A DNA stretch of 64,000 nucleotides from Lactobacillus sp. HBUAS51381 (GCF_012641095.1 NZ_JAAVSC010000008.1:1-64000), one strand, 5' to 3'. Numbered from the stretch's first letter, positions 31,946 through 40,824 are shown. Notes: generated from the letters alone by a model not told the origin. Numbers and translations: made by a program.

Positions 31946-31988
31946 TTTGCCAGCCATCGATCCCTGCTTTCAAAAGGGGGACGACTCT

Positions 31989-33509
31989 TTGACACAACTT
32001 AACTTGAATCACTTAACCAAAACCGTAGCGGGAACACCGCTCTTCACATTAGACCAATTGACGGCGCACACCGGCGATCGGATTGGCATCATTGGGGCCA
32101 ATGGGACAGGGAAAACTACGTTGGCGCACATTATCGCCGGCACCGACACGGATTTTACGGGGCAACGGACCGTGACGGCACCGGTAACCTTGGTCCCACA
32201 GATTGCCCCGACTAACGGTCGCTCCGGGGGCCAGAGCATGTTGGATCGGGTGCGCGCGGCCTTGGCGCAACGCCCAGAAATCTTGATTTTAGATGAACCC
32301 TCGGCCAATCTGGACGATCAACATCAGCGGTGGCTGATTGGGCAGTTGCAGCATTTCAACGGCTTGTTGATCGTGATCTCGCATGACCGTGAGCTCCTAA
32401 CGGCCGTTGCAACGCAGATTTGGTCGTTGGCCGATCACGTCTATACACAGTATAACGGGAATTTCGCGGACTTTGTCACCCTGCGTGATCAGGAACGACA
32501 CAACAACCAGGACCGTTATCAGCAGGAACAAAAGGAACGGCGGAGCCTACAAAAGGCCATCCAAGCCCGCCACGAAAAGGCCAATCGGATTCGCAAGGGC
32601 AGTCGCCACATGAGCGAAGCCGAACGGGCGAATTCCAAGAGCACGCGTGAACAGAACGCCGCCAAGATGGAGCGTGGGGCGCGGGCGCTCAAGGATCGGA
32701 TGAATCGGCAAACGGTTGCGACGAAGCCCCATGAGGTCGCCCCCCTCAAGCTGGTGGCAACGGATCTGCCCCCGGTGACCGGTAAATACGTGATTAGCGT
32801 TGCGGATGTACACCTGCAACGCGGGTCGCATGATCTGTTGGAACACGTGCAGCTCCACGTAAAACCGGGAGAACGCGTGGCTCTGGCCGGACCCAACGGC
32901 AGTGGAAAGTCCACCTTGATTGAGGCGATTCTGGCCCAACAATCGGGAATTCGACTGGCGCCTAGTGCGCGGGTCGGCTATTTTCATCAGGATATGACGG
33001 CGTTACCCACAGCACAAACCGTCTGGCAGGTGATGAGCCGCGTGACCGCCCTAGATGACAATCGGACGCGGCAGTTAATGGGGGCGTTCGGCCTCAAAGC
33101 TAAGTTCTACGATCGGCCGATTGGTGAGCTGAGCGGTGGTGAACGGGTGAAAGTCCAGTTACTGGCCATCCTAGTCAGTGCCAGTAATCTCTTGGTGTTG
33201 GATGAACCCACAAATTACCTGGACTTGCCGGCTTTGCGGGCGCTGGAAGACTTCTTGGTCGGCTATCCGGGGACCGTTTTATTCGTGGCCCACGACCAAA
33301 CGTTCCGGCAGAAGGTTGCCACCCGGGTCTTGACGTTAACCGATCATCGACTACGCGATCCGCAACGGACGGCCCAGGGCGTTCCGGTCACGGATCTGCC
33401 GCGCCTGCAATTTGAGTATGACCAGTTGATGATGGCCCCCGTGCTGGATACCCAGCGGTTACACGAGCTGCGCGACCAGATTGCGGCGGCAAAACGGACG
33501 AAAAACTGA
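31989..33509 (+). CDS. ABC-F ribosomal-protection ATPase (ARE-like)
   Basis: The protein has 506 residues from TTG 31989 (GGGGG 8 bases upstream); an ATG at 31905 lies inside the terminator hairpin and is rejected. Two ABC domains without membrane helices: Walker A GANGTGKTT (36-44) with RSGGQ and ILDEPSANLDD, then a charged linker of about 80 residues (KKAIQARHEKANRIRKGS), and GPNGSGKST with ELSGGERVK and VLDEPTNYLD. The short first domain and long basic linker resemble Vga/Lsa/VmlR proteins that dislodge lincosamides, streptogramin A and pleuromutilins from the ribosome. The attenuator leader supports that class. Confidence 0.88.
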   Translation: MTQLNLNHLTKTVAGTPLFTLDQLTAHTGDRIGIIGANGTGKTTLAHIIAGTDTDFTGQRTVTAPVTLVPQIAPTNGRSGGQSMLDRVRAALAQRPEILILDEPSANLDDQHQRWLIGQLQHFNGLLIVISHDRELLTAVATQIWSLADHVYTQYNGNFADFVTLRDQERHNNQDRYQQEQKERRSLQKAIQARHEKANRIRKGSRHMSEAERANSKSTREQNAAKMERGARALKDRMNRQTVATKPHEVAPLKLVATDLPPVTGKYVISVADVHLQRGSHDLLEHVQLHVKPGERVALAGPNGSGKSTLIEAILAQQSGIRLAPSARVGYFHQDMTALPTAQTVWQVMSRVTALDDNRTRQLMGAFGLKAKFYDRPIGELSGGERVKVQLLAILVSASNLLVLDEPTNYLDLPALRALEDFLVGYPGTVLFVAHDQTFRQKVATRVLTLTDHRLRDPQRTAQGVPVTDLPRLQFEYDQLMMAPVLDTQRLHELRDQIAAAKRTKN

Positions 33510-33637
33510 TGAATCGGTAAGAATTTGTTCATGAAAACGATTACCTCTAATTTTTTGATAACTTTTGCTTACGAAGACGGTTTTTTTCTGGTAGAGTAAT
33601 CCATTGTGTTTGAAATGAAAGCGAGTGTGAAAACAAA

Positions 33638-35071
33638 ATGGATTCTGTACAAAGTAGCCAAACTAATGTGGCTAAGAAAGCTCGAGTGCAAGTTGCTCAC
33701 CCAATGCTAGCCATGATGGGGATGCTAATCGGGGGCTTTGTCGGGATGTTTTCAGAAACATCCTTGAATATTGCTTTACCACAATTGATGGCGCAATTAG
33801 GCGTCACGACCGCCACGGTTCAGTGGTTGGTCACCGGATATATGTTGATGGTTGGGATTGTCCTGCCACTGTCCAGTATTATTACGAAATGGTTCACGAC
33901 GCGTCAGGTTATCCTGTTCGCGCTGGTTGACTTCATGGTCGGGGCCGTTATTTCGGCCATCGCACCAGGGTTTGGCGTCTTGCTCTTCGGACGGATGATT
34001 CAGGGGATCGCCACCGGGCTGATCCTGCCACTGATGTTTACCGTGGCTATGCAAATCTTCCCGCCTTACAAGTTGGGTGCTGCTATGGGGATGGTCGGAC
34101 TGGTGATCATGTTCGCCCCCGCTGTTGGGCCAACCTTAGCCGGAATCGTTCTCGGCGTCGCTTCTTGGCGGTGGATTTTCTGGTTGTTCGTGCCGTTCTT
34201 ACTGATTGCCTTTATCTTTGCTGTGACGTCATTGAAGAATATTGCGGAAGTTTCACGTCCTAAGGTGGACTTCTTATCGATTCTCTTGTCGACGGTCGGC
34301 TTCGGGAGCTTAGTGCTCGGCGTTAGCTTGGCCAGTGACCGTGGCTGGGGTTCAGCCGCCGTCATCAGTGCCTTAATCGTGGGGATTGTCGTCTTGGCTT
34401 GGTACACGCACCGTCAATTGACGATGGACAAGCCGATCTTGAACCTGCGGGCCTTTGCCATTCCGGGTTTCCGGATTGGGGCCAGTCTGGTCATGATTAA
34501 CTTTGGGATTATCCTATCCGCGATGTACCTGTTGCCAATGTACATTCAAAAGGGACTGTTGGTCCCCGTTGCCTTGACCGGGATCATCATGTTCCCTGGT
34601 GGGGTCATGAACGCGATTATTTCCGCCGTTTCCGGTCGGATGTATGATCACGTAGGGGCACAAATGCCCGCTCGGATTGGCTTTATCATCTCAATGGTCG
34701 GCGCCTTAATGTTGGCCTTCACCACGACGCAGAGCGCCATCTGGTACGTCATCTTGGCCCACGTCATCTTAATGATCGGGGCGCCACTGGCGATGTCACC
34801 GTCACAAACGTACGGGTTGAACTCTCTGACCGGGCCAATTGCGGCCGATGGGAGTGCCATCATGAACACCTTACAACAGGTTGTTGGCGCGATTGCCACG
34901 GCGATTGCGACGAGTCTGTTGGGGATTGGTCAGGCCGCCTACATGGCTTCCGGTGCCAATCATGCCGCAGGTGCCTTTGTTAACGGGGCCCACTACGGTT
35001 TCTTCTTCACCTTTGTGTTGGCCGTGGTTGGTTTCTTACTAGCCCTGCGGATTCCGAAGGCGAATCGGTAA
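33638..35071 (+). CDS. MFS drug efflux pump, DHA2 (14-helix) type
   Basis: The protein has 477 residues with about 14 helices. MFSETSLNIALPQLMAQLGV and VQWLVTGYMLMVGIVLPLSS are the EmrB/QacA/LmrB hallmarks (motif C region TWVFSE-like and D1). Ribosome site is weak (GAAAGCGAG). It follows the ABC-F gene by 128 bp and precedes a convergent MATE gene, giving a three-gene drug-defence cluster. Substrates unknown. Confidence 0.85.
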   Translation: MDSVQSSQTNVAKKARVQVAHPMLAMMGMLIGGFVGMFSETSLNIALPQLMAQLGVTTATVQWLVTGYMLMVGIVLPLSSIITKWFTTRQVILFALVDFMVGAVISAIAPGFGVLLFGRMIQGIATGLILPLMFTVAMQIFPPYKLGAAMGMVGLVIMFAPAVGPTLAGIVLGVASWRWIFWLFVPFLLIAFIFAVTSLKNIAEVSRPKVDFLSILLSTVGFGSLVLGVSLASDRGWGSAAVISALIVGIVVLAWYTHRQLTMDKPILNLRAFAIPGFRIGASLVMINFGIILSAMYLLPMYIQKGLLVPVALTGIIMFPGGVMNAIISAVSGRMYDHVGAQMPARIGFIISMVGALMLAFTTTQSAIWYVILAHVILMIGAPLAMSPSQTYGLNSLTGPIAADGSAIMNTLQQVVGAIATAIATSLLGIGQAAYMASGANHAAGAFVNGAHYGFFFTFVLAVVGFLLALRIPKANR

Positions 35072-35072
35072 T

Positions 35073-35088
35073 TGTTTCATGTGAAACA
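35073..35088. promoter_or_regulatory. parS-like sequence
   Basis: TGTTTCATGTGAAACA matches the ParB site TGTTTCACGTGAAACA at 15 of 16 positions, with the central C changed to T. It lies right after the MFS stop. True parS sites cluster near the origin, which is not visible here. Confidence 0.4.
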
Positions 35089-35107
35089 GTCAATTTAAGT
35101 GTAAATG

Positions 35108-35147
35108 AAAGGGATCGCAAATCTGAAATTGATTTGCGATCCCTTTT
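35108..35147. terminator. Bidirectional terminator between MFS and MATE genes
   Basis: The perfect 16-bp stem AAAGGGATCGCAAATC/GATTTGCGATCCCTTT has a 7-nt loop. Confidence 0.9.
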
Positions 35148-35170
35148 GCTCGTTTCATGAAAGATGACAA

Positions 35171-36505
35171 CTACTCATCCAAGAAGTTCTTTCGCCGAAA
35201 CACGCGGAAGACCATAAAGATACAGTAGGCCAGTGCTAATCCCCAGGCCAGGGGATTAGCGTACGCAATGGCGGTAAAGCCAAAGCCGGCAATGGATAGC
35301 CAACCGGCTGCGGTTCGTCCGATCAACTCACCCATACCTGAGAAGATGGCATAGAAGCTGTGACCCCAGCCTTGCAGGGTGTTCCGGAAGATCATCAGAA
35401 TCCCGTGAACCGGGAAGTAACAGCTGATAATGATGATGTAGTAGTTGGCCTCGCGGACGATGTCGGGGTGGCCCGAACCAATGATGGCGGTCACCAGCGG
35501 CGTCTTGGCGAGGTTAATGATGATGAAGGCGGCCGCGGAGTAAATGACTTGAATCCAGACCCCATCGACAATCCCGCGCTTCATGCGGTTACGTTGCTTG
35601 GCCCCAAAGTTCTGGGCCTGGTATGTCGCCATGGCGGCCCCCACGCTTTCCATCGGCAGGGTGAAGAGCTGCCGAATCTTTTCGGCGGCCGATTGCGCGG
35701 CAATGATGTTGGTGCCCAGCAGGTTAATGGCATCCTGCATCACGATGGCCCCGATGGCGGAGACGGAGTACTCAAAGCCCATTGGCAAGCCAATCAGGTT
35801 CATCTTCTTAATTCGAGCCCAGTTGACGGCCCAGTCCTTGCGGGTCAAGCCGAGATGGAACTTTGGAAAGACGGTCAGATTGAGCAGGCCCCCGATAAAT
35901 TCACTGATCACGGTCGCGATGGCGGCCCCGGCGATCCCCCAGTGGAAGACCAGAATGAAGACCAGGTCGAGAATCACGTTGACCACGAGAGACGCTATTA
36001 AGAAGTAAAGCGGGTGAACCGCATCACCAAAGGACCGGAGCGCATCGGCAGAATAGTTAAACAAAATATTAGCCGGAATCCCCAGAAATGAGATGGCCGT
36101 GAAGATAATGGTCATGTGGAGAATCTGGTTAGGCGTATGTAGGGCGGTTAGTAGGGTGGGCGTCAAAACGACCATTAATGGCGTCAGAATCACGGCCAGC
36201 ACAATGCAGAGCCACACGGCATTGGTCAGGTATTGGCGAACGGCCGCGTGGTTTTCTTCGCCCACACTGTGGGATAGCGGAATGCTGAAGCCGATGCAGG
36301 TTCCTTGTACAAAGCCCATAATCAGAAAGCTTAGGGGATAGTAGGCCCCAATCGCGGCCACGGCATCCACGCCAATCAGACGGCCGACAATCAGAGTATC
36401 AATGAAGTTATAGAGTTGCTGGAAGAGGGAGCCACCGATTAGGGGCAGTGAGAAGAGAATAATCTGCTTAATCGGTCGGCCCTCGGTTAATTTCAAGGGT
36501 GCCAT
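35171..36505 (-). CDS. MATE-family efflux transporter
   Basis: The protein has 444 residues from ATG 36505 (AGGAGG 6 bases upstream). Two six-helix halves are seen; IKQIILFSLPLIGGSLFQQLYNFIDTLIVGRLIG is the DinF/NorM start (quoted in short pieces: LFSLPLIGG, IDTLIVGRLIG). It exports organic cations or drugs using Na+ or H+. It is convergent with the DHA2 pump and faces away from the AEC gene. Confidence 0.88.
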   Translation of the reverse strand: MAPLKLTEGRPIKQIILFSLPLIGGSLFQQLYNFIDTLIVGRLIGVDAVAAIGAYYPLSFLIMGFVQGTCIGFSIPLSHSVGEENHAAVRQYLTNAVWLCIVLAVILTPLMVVLTPTLLTALHTPNQILHMTIIFTAISFLGIPANILFNYSADALRSFGDAVHPLYFLIASLVVNVILDLVFILVFHWGIAGAAIATVISEFIGGLLNLTVFPKFHLGLTRKDWAVNWARIKKMNLIGLPMGFEYSVSAIGAIVMQDAINLLGTNIIAAQSAAEKIRQLFTLPMESVGAAMATYQAQNFGAKQRNRMKRGIVDGVWIQVIYSAAAFIIINLAKTPLVTAIIGSGHPDIVREANYYIIIISCYFPVHGILMIFRNTLQGWGHSFYAIFSGMGELIGRTAAGWLSIAGFGFTAIAYANPLAWGLALAYCIFMVFRVFRRKNFLDE

Positions 36506-36606
36506 AACATTCCTCCTAGTTGATAGCGGTTTCAATACTAGCTAGTATATCAGTTTAACGGTGAATAGATAACCCCGGGTGGTAATCATTTCAGCGGAAG
36601 TGAGCG

Positions 36607-36648
36607 CAAAAAAAGGTCGTCTCGCCGGCTAACGGCGATCACGACCTT
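36607..36648 (-). terminator. Terminator of the AEC gene
   Basis: AAGGTCGT/ACGACCTT with inner CGCCG/CGGCG, followed on the minus strand by TTTTTTTGCG. The stem begins inside the stop codon. Confidence 0.85.
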
Positions 36649-37570
36649 AGAGATTGCAGAGCGCAAAGACCACCGGAATGGTCGCCACGCTGAAGATGGT
36701 GGAGATACTCATCAGGGTGACGGCCGGGCTGGTGTCGCCGTGGGCCTTTAAGGTGAAGAGCACCACGTTACCGGCGACGGGACATGCCGCCATCAAGACG
36801 GTCGTATACAGCGGAATTCCGCTGATACCGAAGGCCCGAAGAATCACGATGTCGATGATGGGAAAGAGTAAATTGCGGCAGAGCAGGGGCCACCACAGTC
36901 GAGAATTAAACGCCTGCCGATTGAATTTCACCGCGGCGAGACTATTCCCGATAACAATCATGGACAGTGGCGTGTTGATCGAACTGACGTAGGTGATGGT
37001 GTGATTGAGCAGGTTGGGGAGGTGAACGCCGCTAACGAAGATCGCCAGGCCCACCACGATAGCCACAATGTTGGGATTCAGGAGAATCTGGCGCCAATTG
37101 ATGGGCGTCCCTTGTTTTCGCGGCGTGAACAGTGCGATACCGTAGGTCCAACAGAAGATGTTAAAGGCGGCCAGTGAGGCCACGGCGAAGAAGACGCCGG
37201 TGTTGCCAAAGAGGGCACTGGCTAAGGGAACACCCATGAAGCCGGCATTAGAGTAGACGGCGCCGAATCGCATGATGCGTTGTAAGTTGGGATCGGCGAC
37301 GCGTTTGAACGCTAAATTTGTGATGAGAACCATCAAACCATAAGTCAGCAGAATCCCCAACAGAACCAGGCCCAGACTTTGGAGACGACTGGTCGAGAAA
37401 CGTTGTTCAAAAGCGTTGACAATCAGACATGGTGAGACGATATAGAGCAGAATATTGGTGAGATCGGTCGCGGTCTGACCGTGCATGAAGCCCAATTTGT
37501 TGGTGAGGAGGCCGACGCCCATCAGGAGAAACATTAAAATGATTTGATTCGTGAGTTGGCCAATAGCCAT
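36647..37570 (-). CDS. AEC-family permease (malate/organic acid type)
   Basis: The protein has 307 residues from ATG 37570 (AAAGGAAG 10 bases upstream). Ten helices in two halves, with GFMGVPLASALFGNTG and the second-half AACPVAGNVVLF, the Asn/Pro crossover motifs of the auxin efflux carrier family. In lactobacilli such proteins carry malate or citrate or have unknown substrates. It is a single gene. Confidence 0.85.
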   Translation of the reverse strand: MAIGQLTNQIILMFLLMGVGLLTNKLGFMHGQTATDLTNILLYIVSPCLIVNAFEQRFSTSRLQSLGLVLLGILLTYGLMVLITNLAFKRVADPNLQRIMRFGAVYSNAGFMGVPLASALFGNTGVFFAVASLAAFNIFCWTYGIALFTPRKQGTPINWRQILLNPNIVAIVVGLAIFVSGVHLPNLLNHTITYVSSINTPLSMIVIGNSLAAVKFNRQAFNSRLWWPLLCRNLLFPIIDIVILRAFGISGIPLYTTVLMAACPVAGNVVLFTLKAHGDTSPAVTLMSISTIFSVATIPVVFALCNL

Positions 37571-37711
37571 GGGTGGTACGCTTCCTTTCTGAGTAAAGCT
37601 ATCCATTCATTATGAGAATAGGTGGGGGTCACTGTCAATTAGCCGGTGCATTCACCGGACAGTGGGCTTACAATGGTGAGGAAGAAGTTTAAGTCGCAGG
37701 AGGAACAAGGG

Positions 37712-37891
37712 ATGTCTTTTAATCGTCATTTTTACCGGACTATCCGCTTCTGGAGCGGGTTAGTCGTCATCGGCCTTATGTTGCCTAATGTTATCTCGGT
37801 CAGCCTAACCAGCGTCTTCTGGTGGGTCTCACTGGCTTGTTTGGTCGGGGGCGGCGGCTACGCGCTGGCGGGCTTCGTTCAGCGTCGGTAG
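37712..37891 (+). CDS. Small two-helix membrane protein, 59 aa
   Basis: ATG 37712 has AGGAGG 8 bases upstream; ATGs further upstream (37646, 37673) precede that site. The product has two hydrophobic helices (GLVVIGLMLPNVISV and VSLACLVGGGGYALAGF) and a basic end (VQRR). No family recognised. It is a single gene with a terminator just after its stop. Confidence 0.65.
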   Translation: MSFNRHFYRTIRFWSGLVVIGLMLPNVISVSLTSVFWWVSLACLVGGGGYALAGFVQRR

Positions 37892-37926
37892 AAAAAAGCC
37901 GTCACCCGAAATGGGCGGCGGCTTTT
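37892..37926. terminator. Bidirectional terminator
   Basis: AAAAGCCGtCaCCC pairs with GGGCGGCGGCTTTT. It separates the small membrane gene and the CorC gene. Confidence 0.8.
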
Positions 37927-37938
37927 CTCGTGACAACT

Positions 37939-39306
37939 TTACTTGTGATCATCGTCCTGATTTTCGGTCGTGGTAATCTGTTTCTGTGGCGGATTGACCG
38001 TGACTTCCAACCAGTTAATAAATGAGTTTTCGTAATCTAACACTTTAAGATCAAAGTTCTTCAGGTGAATGACATCGTTGACCTTGACGTTCGGGTAGTT
38101 ATCGATGATAAAGCCGGCCATCGTGACCGTTTCAGTCGTCTCAAATCCCTTAATATCAGTGTTGAAATACCGTTCAAAGTCGTAAGTCGTCATCTTCCCA
38201 TTGACTTGGAAGGTGCCATTAGGTTGTTTGAAGATGTATTGGTCGTTGGCATCGTCAATCTCATCGCGGACCGTGCCGAAGAGTTCCTCGTAGATATCCT
38301 TATCGGTGATAATCCCGGAAGTTCCCCCGTATTCGTCGACGACCACCACGATTGGCGTCCGTTTCTTAATCATCTGTTGGAGAACTTCGGTGATGGGCGT
38401 GGTCTCGGGCGTCGTGGAGATATCCCGAATCAGCTTGTCGACCCGCACCTTGGAATCCACCTGTTGCTGGCGAATCAAGTCGTAGTTGTAGACGTAGCCG
38501 AGGATCTTATCCTTATCCCCATCGGCCACAACAGGAAGTCGGCTGAAGCGCTCCTGCAGGTAAACGTTCAGGGCTTCCTTCACGCTTGCCGTGATGTCAA
38601 TGACTTCCAGCTGCGTCCGGTCAATCATAATGTCCTTGGCCACCTTGTCATTCAGCTCGAAAGCCCGTTGCATGTAGACCAAGTCATTCTTTTCCAGTTC
38701 GCCACCCTCCACGGCACTTCGTGAAAGGTTAAGGATTTCGGCTTGGGAGAAGACCTCGTCACTTTCGTTAGCGACCTTCAAGCCCATTAGACGAACGACA
38801 CCCGAGGCGCTGGTATTGAGTAACCAGACGAACGGGTAGAACAGGATGTGGCAGTAATGCAATGGCGTGACGATTAGCATCAAGACCTTCATGGGCATAT
38901 CAATGGAAATGTTCTTTGGCACGATTTCCGTGAAGACCACTTCAAGATAGGTCAAGAGCAGCACCCCGACAATCACGCTAATCGTATGCGTGGTTGCCGT
39001 GTTCAGGTGGGCGGGTGCTAGGCCGTCTAACAGGAGATCGACGAAGAATGATTCCCCGATCCACCCTAAGATGATGCCGGCCAGGGAAACCCCCACCTGC
39101 GTCGTTGATAAATATTCATTTAAATTGGTGACCATTTTCATGGCCCGGTTGAGCTTAGTCGACGGTTTGTCCAGTTCCTCGATCTTTTCTTCGAGGGCAC
39201 TGGGACGCGTCTGAACTAGGGCAAATTCACAAGCAACAAAGAAAGCTGCAAAGAAGAAGGTAATTAAAATAATAATTAGGTTCACAACTATCTGACCGCT
39301 ATCCAC
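37939..39306 (-). CDS. CNNM/CorC-type Mg2+ transporter-like protein (HlyC/CorC family)
   Basis: The protein has 455 residues. An N-terminal DUF21 membrane domain (about 1-190; VACEFALVQTRPSALEE, TTTQVGVSLAGIILGW-like) is followed by two CBS domains (MIDRTQLEVIDI; RTPIVVVVDEYGGTSGIIT) and a C-terminal CorC_HlyC domain (FQVNGKMTTYDFERYF). Members export Mg2+ or contribute to its homeostasis. Single gene. Confidence 0.9.
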   Translation of the reverse strand: MDSGQIVVNLIIILITFFFAAFFVACEFALVQTRPSALEEKIEELDKPSTKLNRAMKMVTNLNEYLSTTQVGVSLAGIILGWIGESFFVDLLLDGLAPAHLNTATTHTISVIVGVLLLTYLEVVFTEIVPKNISIDMPMKVLMLIVTPLHYCHILFYPFVWLLNTSASGVVRLMGLKVANESDEVFSQAEILNLSRSAVEGGELEKNDLVYMQRAFELNDKVAKDIMIDRTQLEVIDITASVKEALNVYLQERFSRLPVVADGDKDKILGYVYNYDLIRQQQVDSKVRVDKLIRDISTTPETTPITEVLQQMIKKRTPIVVVVDEYGGTSGIITDKDIYEELFGTVRDEIDDANDQYIFKQPNGTFQVNGKMTTYDFERYFNTDIKGFETTETVTMAGFIIDNYPNVKVNDVIHLKNFDLKVLDYENSFINWLEVTVNPPQKQITTTENQDDDHK

Positions 39307-39521
39307 ACATCATTCCTCATTTCATTAATTCTATCTCTTTATTATAGCGCGTCTGCACGCCTTTTTATAGTGAGTAGATTGAATCAAATTCTACGCTCAA
39401 AGCGGTCATCTGGCAACCGAACAACGGAAAATAGTTGGATTAACTTTGGGGAATGACATACTTAACGTTTTCGCCGAAAAGGATTAGACTAAATGTAGTA
39501 ACATCAAAGGAGATTTGGATT

Positions 39522-39887
39522 ATGGCAGATACACCAAAGGACGAAAAGATTGAACCGACTATTGAGATTCCAACGGATGACGTGGAAAAGGCGGCAAAGT
39601 TAATTTTGACGACGGGATATGTGACCAAGCGCGATCTACCAAAGATGGATGACTTAGCCTGGGCAACTGCACTTTCAAAGGCTGTGACAAAGCATTTCTT
39701 GGAAAATGACGATGATCACGATCCTTACGTTTACTTCGAACAATTTGACTTCGCCGGTGGAGACATCGATTCCATTCTCTTTAACATGGACATCGTGCCA
39801 ACCCGTGAAGAAGCTTTGCAAGATTTAGCCGACGCGTTGGGTGAAAAGGTTGTTGTCCCTAAGGATAATGATCAAACAACTTATTAA
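39522..39887 (+). CDS. Hypothetical acidic protein, 121 aa
   Basis: ATG 39522 has AAAGGAGA 7 bases upstream; the upstream ATG at 39453 is not supported. The protein is soluble and acidic. A helical region (VEKAAKLILTTGYVTKRDLPKMDDLAWATALSKAV, quoted partly: GYVTKRDLPKMDD) is followed by DDDHDPYVYFEQFD. No family recognised; conserved-looking in codon usage (highly adapted). Terminator follows. Confidence 0.68.
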   Translation: MADTPKDEKIEPTIEIPTDDVEKAAKLILTTGYVTKRDLPKMDDLAWATALSKAVTKHFLENDDDHDPYVYFEQFDFAGGDIDSILFNMDIVPTREEALQDLADALGEKVVVPKDNDQTTY

Positions 39888-39907
39888 ATCCCGATCTTCG
39901 GGTAATG

Positions 39908-39939
39908 GGCTTCCAGCAGAGATGTTGGAAGCCTTTTTT
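39908..39939 (+). terminator. Terminator after the 121-aa gene
   Basis: GGCTTCCAgCA pairs with TGtTGGAAGCC, 4-nt loop, six T. Confidence 0.9.
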
Positions 39940-40030
39940 GATGCTTAAGGGTTTGGATAAGACTAGGGAAGATGGGCAACGAAAACGCTAATTTTGACGT
40001 GATTAAGTGTATCGGGACGTTTAAAAAAAG

Positions 40031-40063
40031 TTTGACCTTTAGACGAGCTTTTTGACCTTTGAC
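40031..40063. promoter_or_regulatory. CtsR-like heptads
   Basis: TTTGACC occurs at 40031-40037 and 40051-40057, with TTTGAC again at 40058. The two full heptads are 20 bp apart, two repeat units of the CtsR operator (TTTGACC-N3-TTTGACC on this strand). The middle one is degenerate. Confidence 0.4.
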
Positions 40064-40124
40064 AATTAAGCGATTACTCTGGCATTCTAATTAATGCTGA
40101 TTTGCTGGGATTAAGCCATCAAAA

Positions 40125-40150
40125 TTAGCACTCTAAAAACCGAGTGCTAA
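40125..40150. promoter_or_regulatory. CIRCE element (HrcA operator)
   Basis: TTAGCACTC (40125-40133) and GAGTGCTAA (40142-40150) are perfect CIRCE arms. The spacer is 8 bp where the consensus has 9. Confidence 0.85.
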
Positions 40151-40154
40151 TTAT

Positions 40155-40183
40155 TTGCATTTCTGACCAATACTGACTATTAT
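40155..40183 (+). promoter_or_regulatory. hsp20 promoter
   Basis: TTGCAT (40155-40160), 17 bp and TATTAT (40178-40183). CIRCE lies immediately upstream. Confidence 0.7.
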
Positions 40184-40231
40184 AGAAAATGTAATCAAGT
40201 AAAACAGAAAAGCAGAAAGGGGAATTTGATT

Positions 40232-40657
40232 ATGGCTAATGATGTTATGAGTCGGAACTTTGATTTCTTTGATCCAATGAATTTCTTTAATGAAGTGGGC
40301 AACTTAGGTCACGATATGTTCAATGGTGATAATGAGATGAAGACGGATGTCGTCGAACACGATAAGGATTACGTGGTCACGGCTGAATTGCCAGGCTTCA
40401 AGAAGGATGATATCCACGTGGACTACCGTGACAATACGTTGCGGATTACCGGGAAGTCCGAAGTTAGCCAAGCGGCCAAGGACGACAACGGTCGGATCTT
40501 ACGGCAAGAACGTCGTAGTCAAAATGTGGCCCGTTCCTTCTACCTGCCAAATATCGATTTGAAGCAGGTTAAGGCCGGCTTCACCGATGGCATCTTGACG
40601 TTGACCTTGCCAAAGCAAGCTGACGTTGCGGATCATCATGAAATCAATATTGACTAA
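40232..40657 (+). CDS. hsp20: Hsp20 small heat-shock protein
   Basis: The protein has 141 residues from ATG 40232 (AAAGGGGA 7 bases upstream; a TTG at 40226 is rejected). Alpha-crystallin domain: YVVTAELPGFKKDDIHVDYRDNTLRITG through RSFYLPNIDLKQVKAGFTDGILTLTLPK (quoted as AELPGFKKDDI and GILTLTLPK). ATP-independent holdase that binds unfolding proteins. Regulated by HrcA (CIRCE) and perhaps CtsR from the upstream boxes. Terminator follows. Confidence 0.94.
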   Translation: MANDVMSRNFDFFDPMNFFNEVGNLGHDMFNGDNEMKTDVVEHDKDYVVTAELPGFKKDDIHVDYRDNTLRITGKSEVSQAAKDDNGRILRQERRSQNVARSFYLPNIDLKQVKAGFTDGILTLTLPKQADVADHHEINID

Positions 40658-40678
40658 TACCAATTAATCATACTGTGG

Positions 40679-40715
40679 CGCGCGTTCTGGGGATTTCCCG
40701 GAACGCGCGTTTTTT
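40679..40715 (+). terminator. Terminator of hsp20
   Basis: CGCGCGTTC/GAACGCGCG with GGG/CCC inside, followed by six T. Confidence 0.9.
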
Positions 40716-40783
40716 GTTGGGCCAATGTTGAGCAGAATCGCTGTGTGGCTTTCCCCCGATTCTTACGACGGTAGCTGAAATTT

Positions 40784-40824
40784 AAAAAGGCCCCCGCGTC
40801 ACCGACGATGCGGTGACGCGTGAG
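40784..40824 (-). terminator. Terminator of the aldo/keto reductase gene
   Basis: GCGTCACCG/CGGTGACGC (40796-40804, 40811-40819), followed on the minus strand by GGGGCCTTTTT. Confidence 0.8.

Noticed and set aside
31905-31988. N-terminal extension of the ABC-F protein from ATG 31905
   Set aside because: That ATG has no ribosome site and lies inside the attenuator hairpin; TTG 31989 has GGGGG 8 bases upstream and gives a normal N-terminus.
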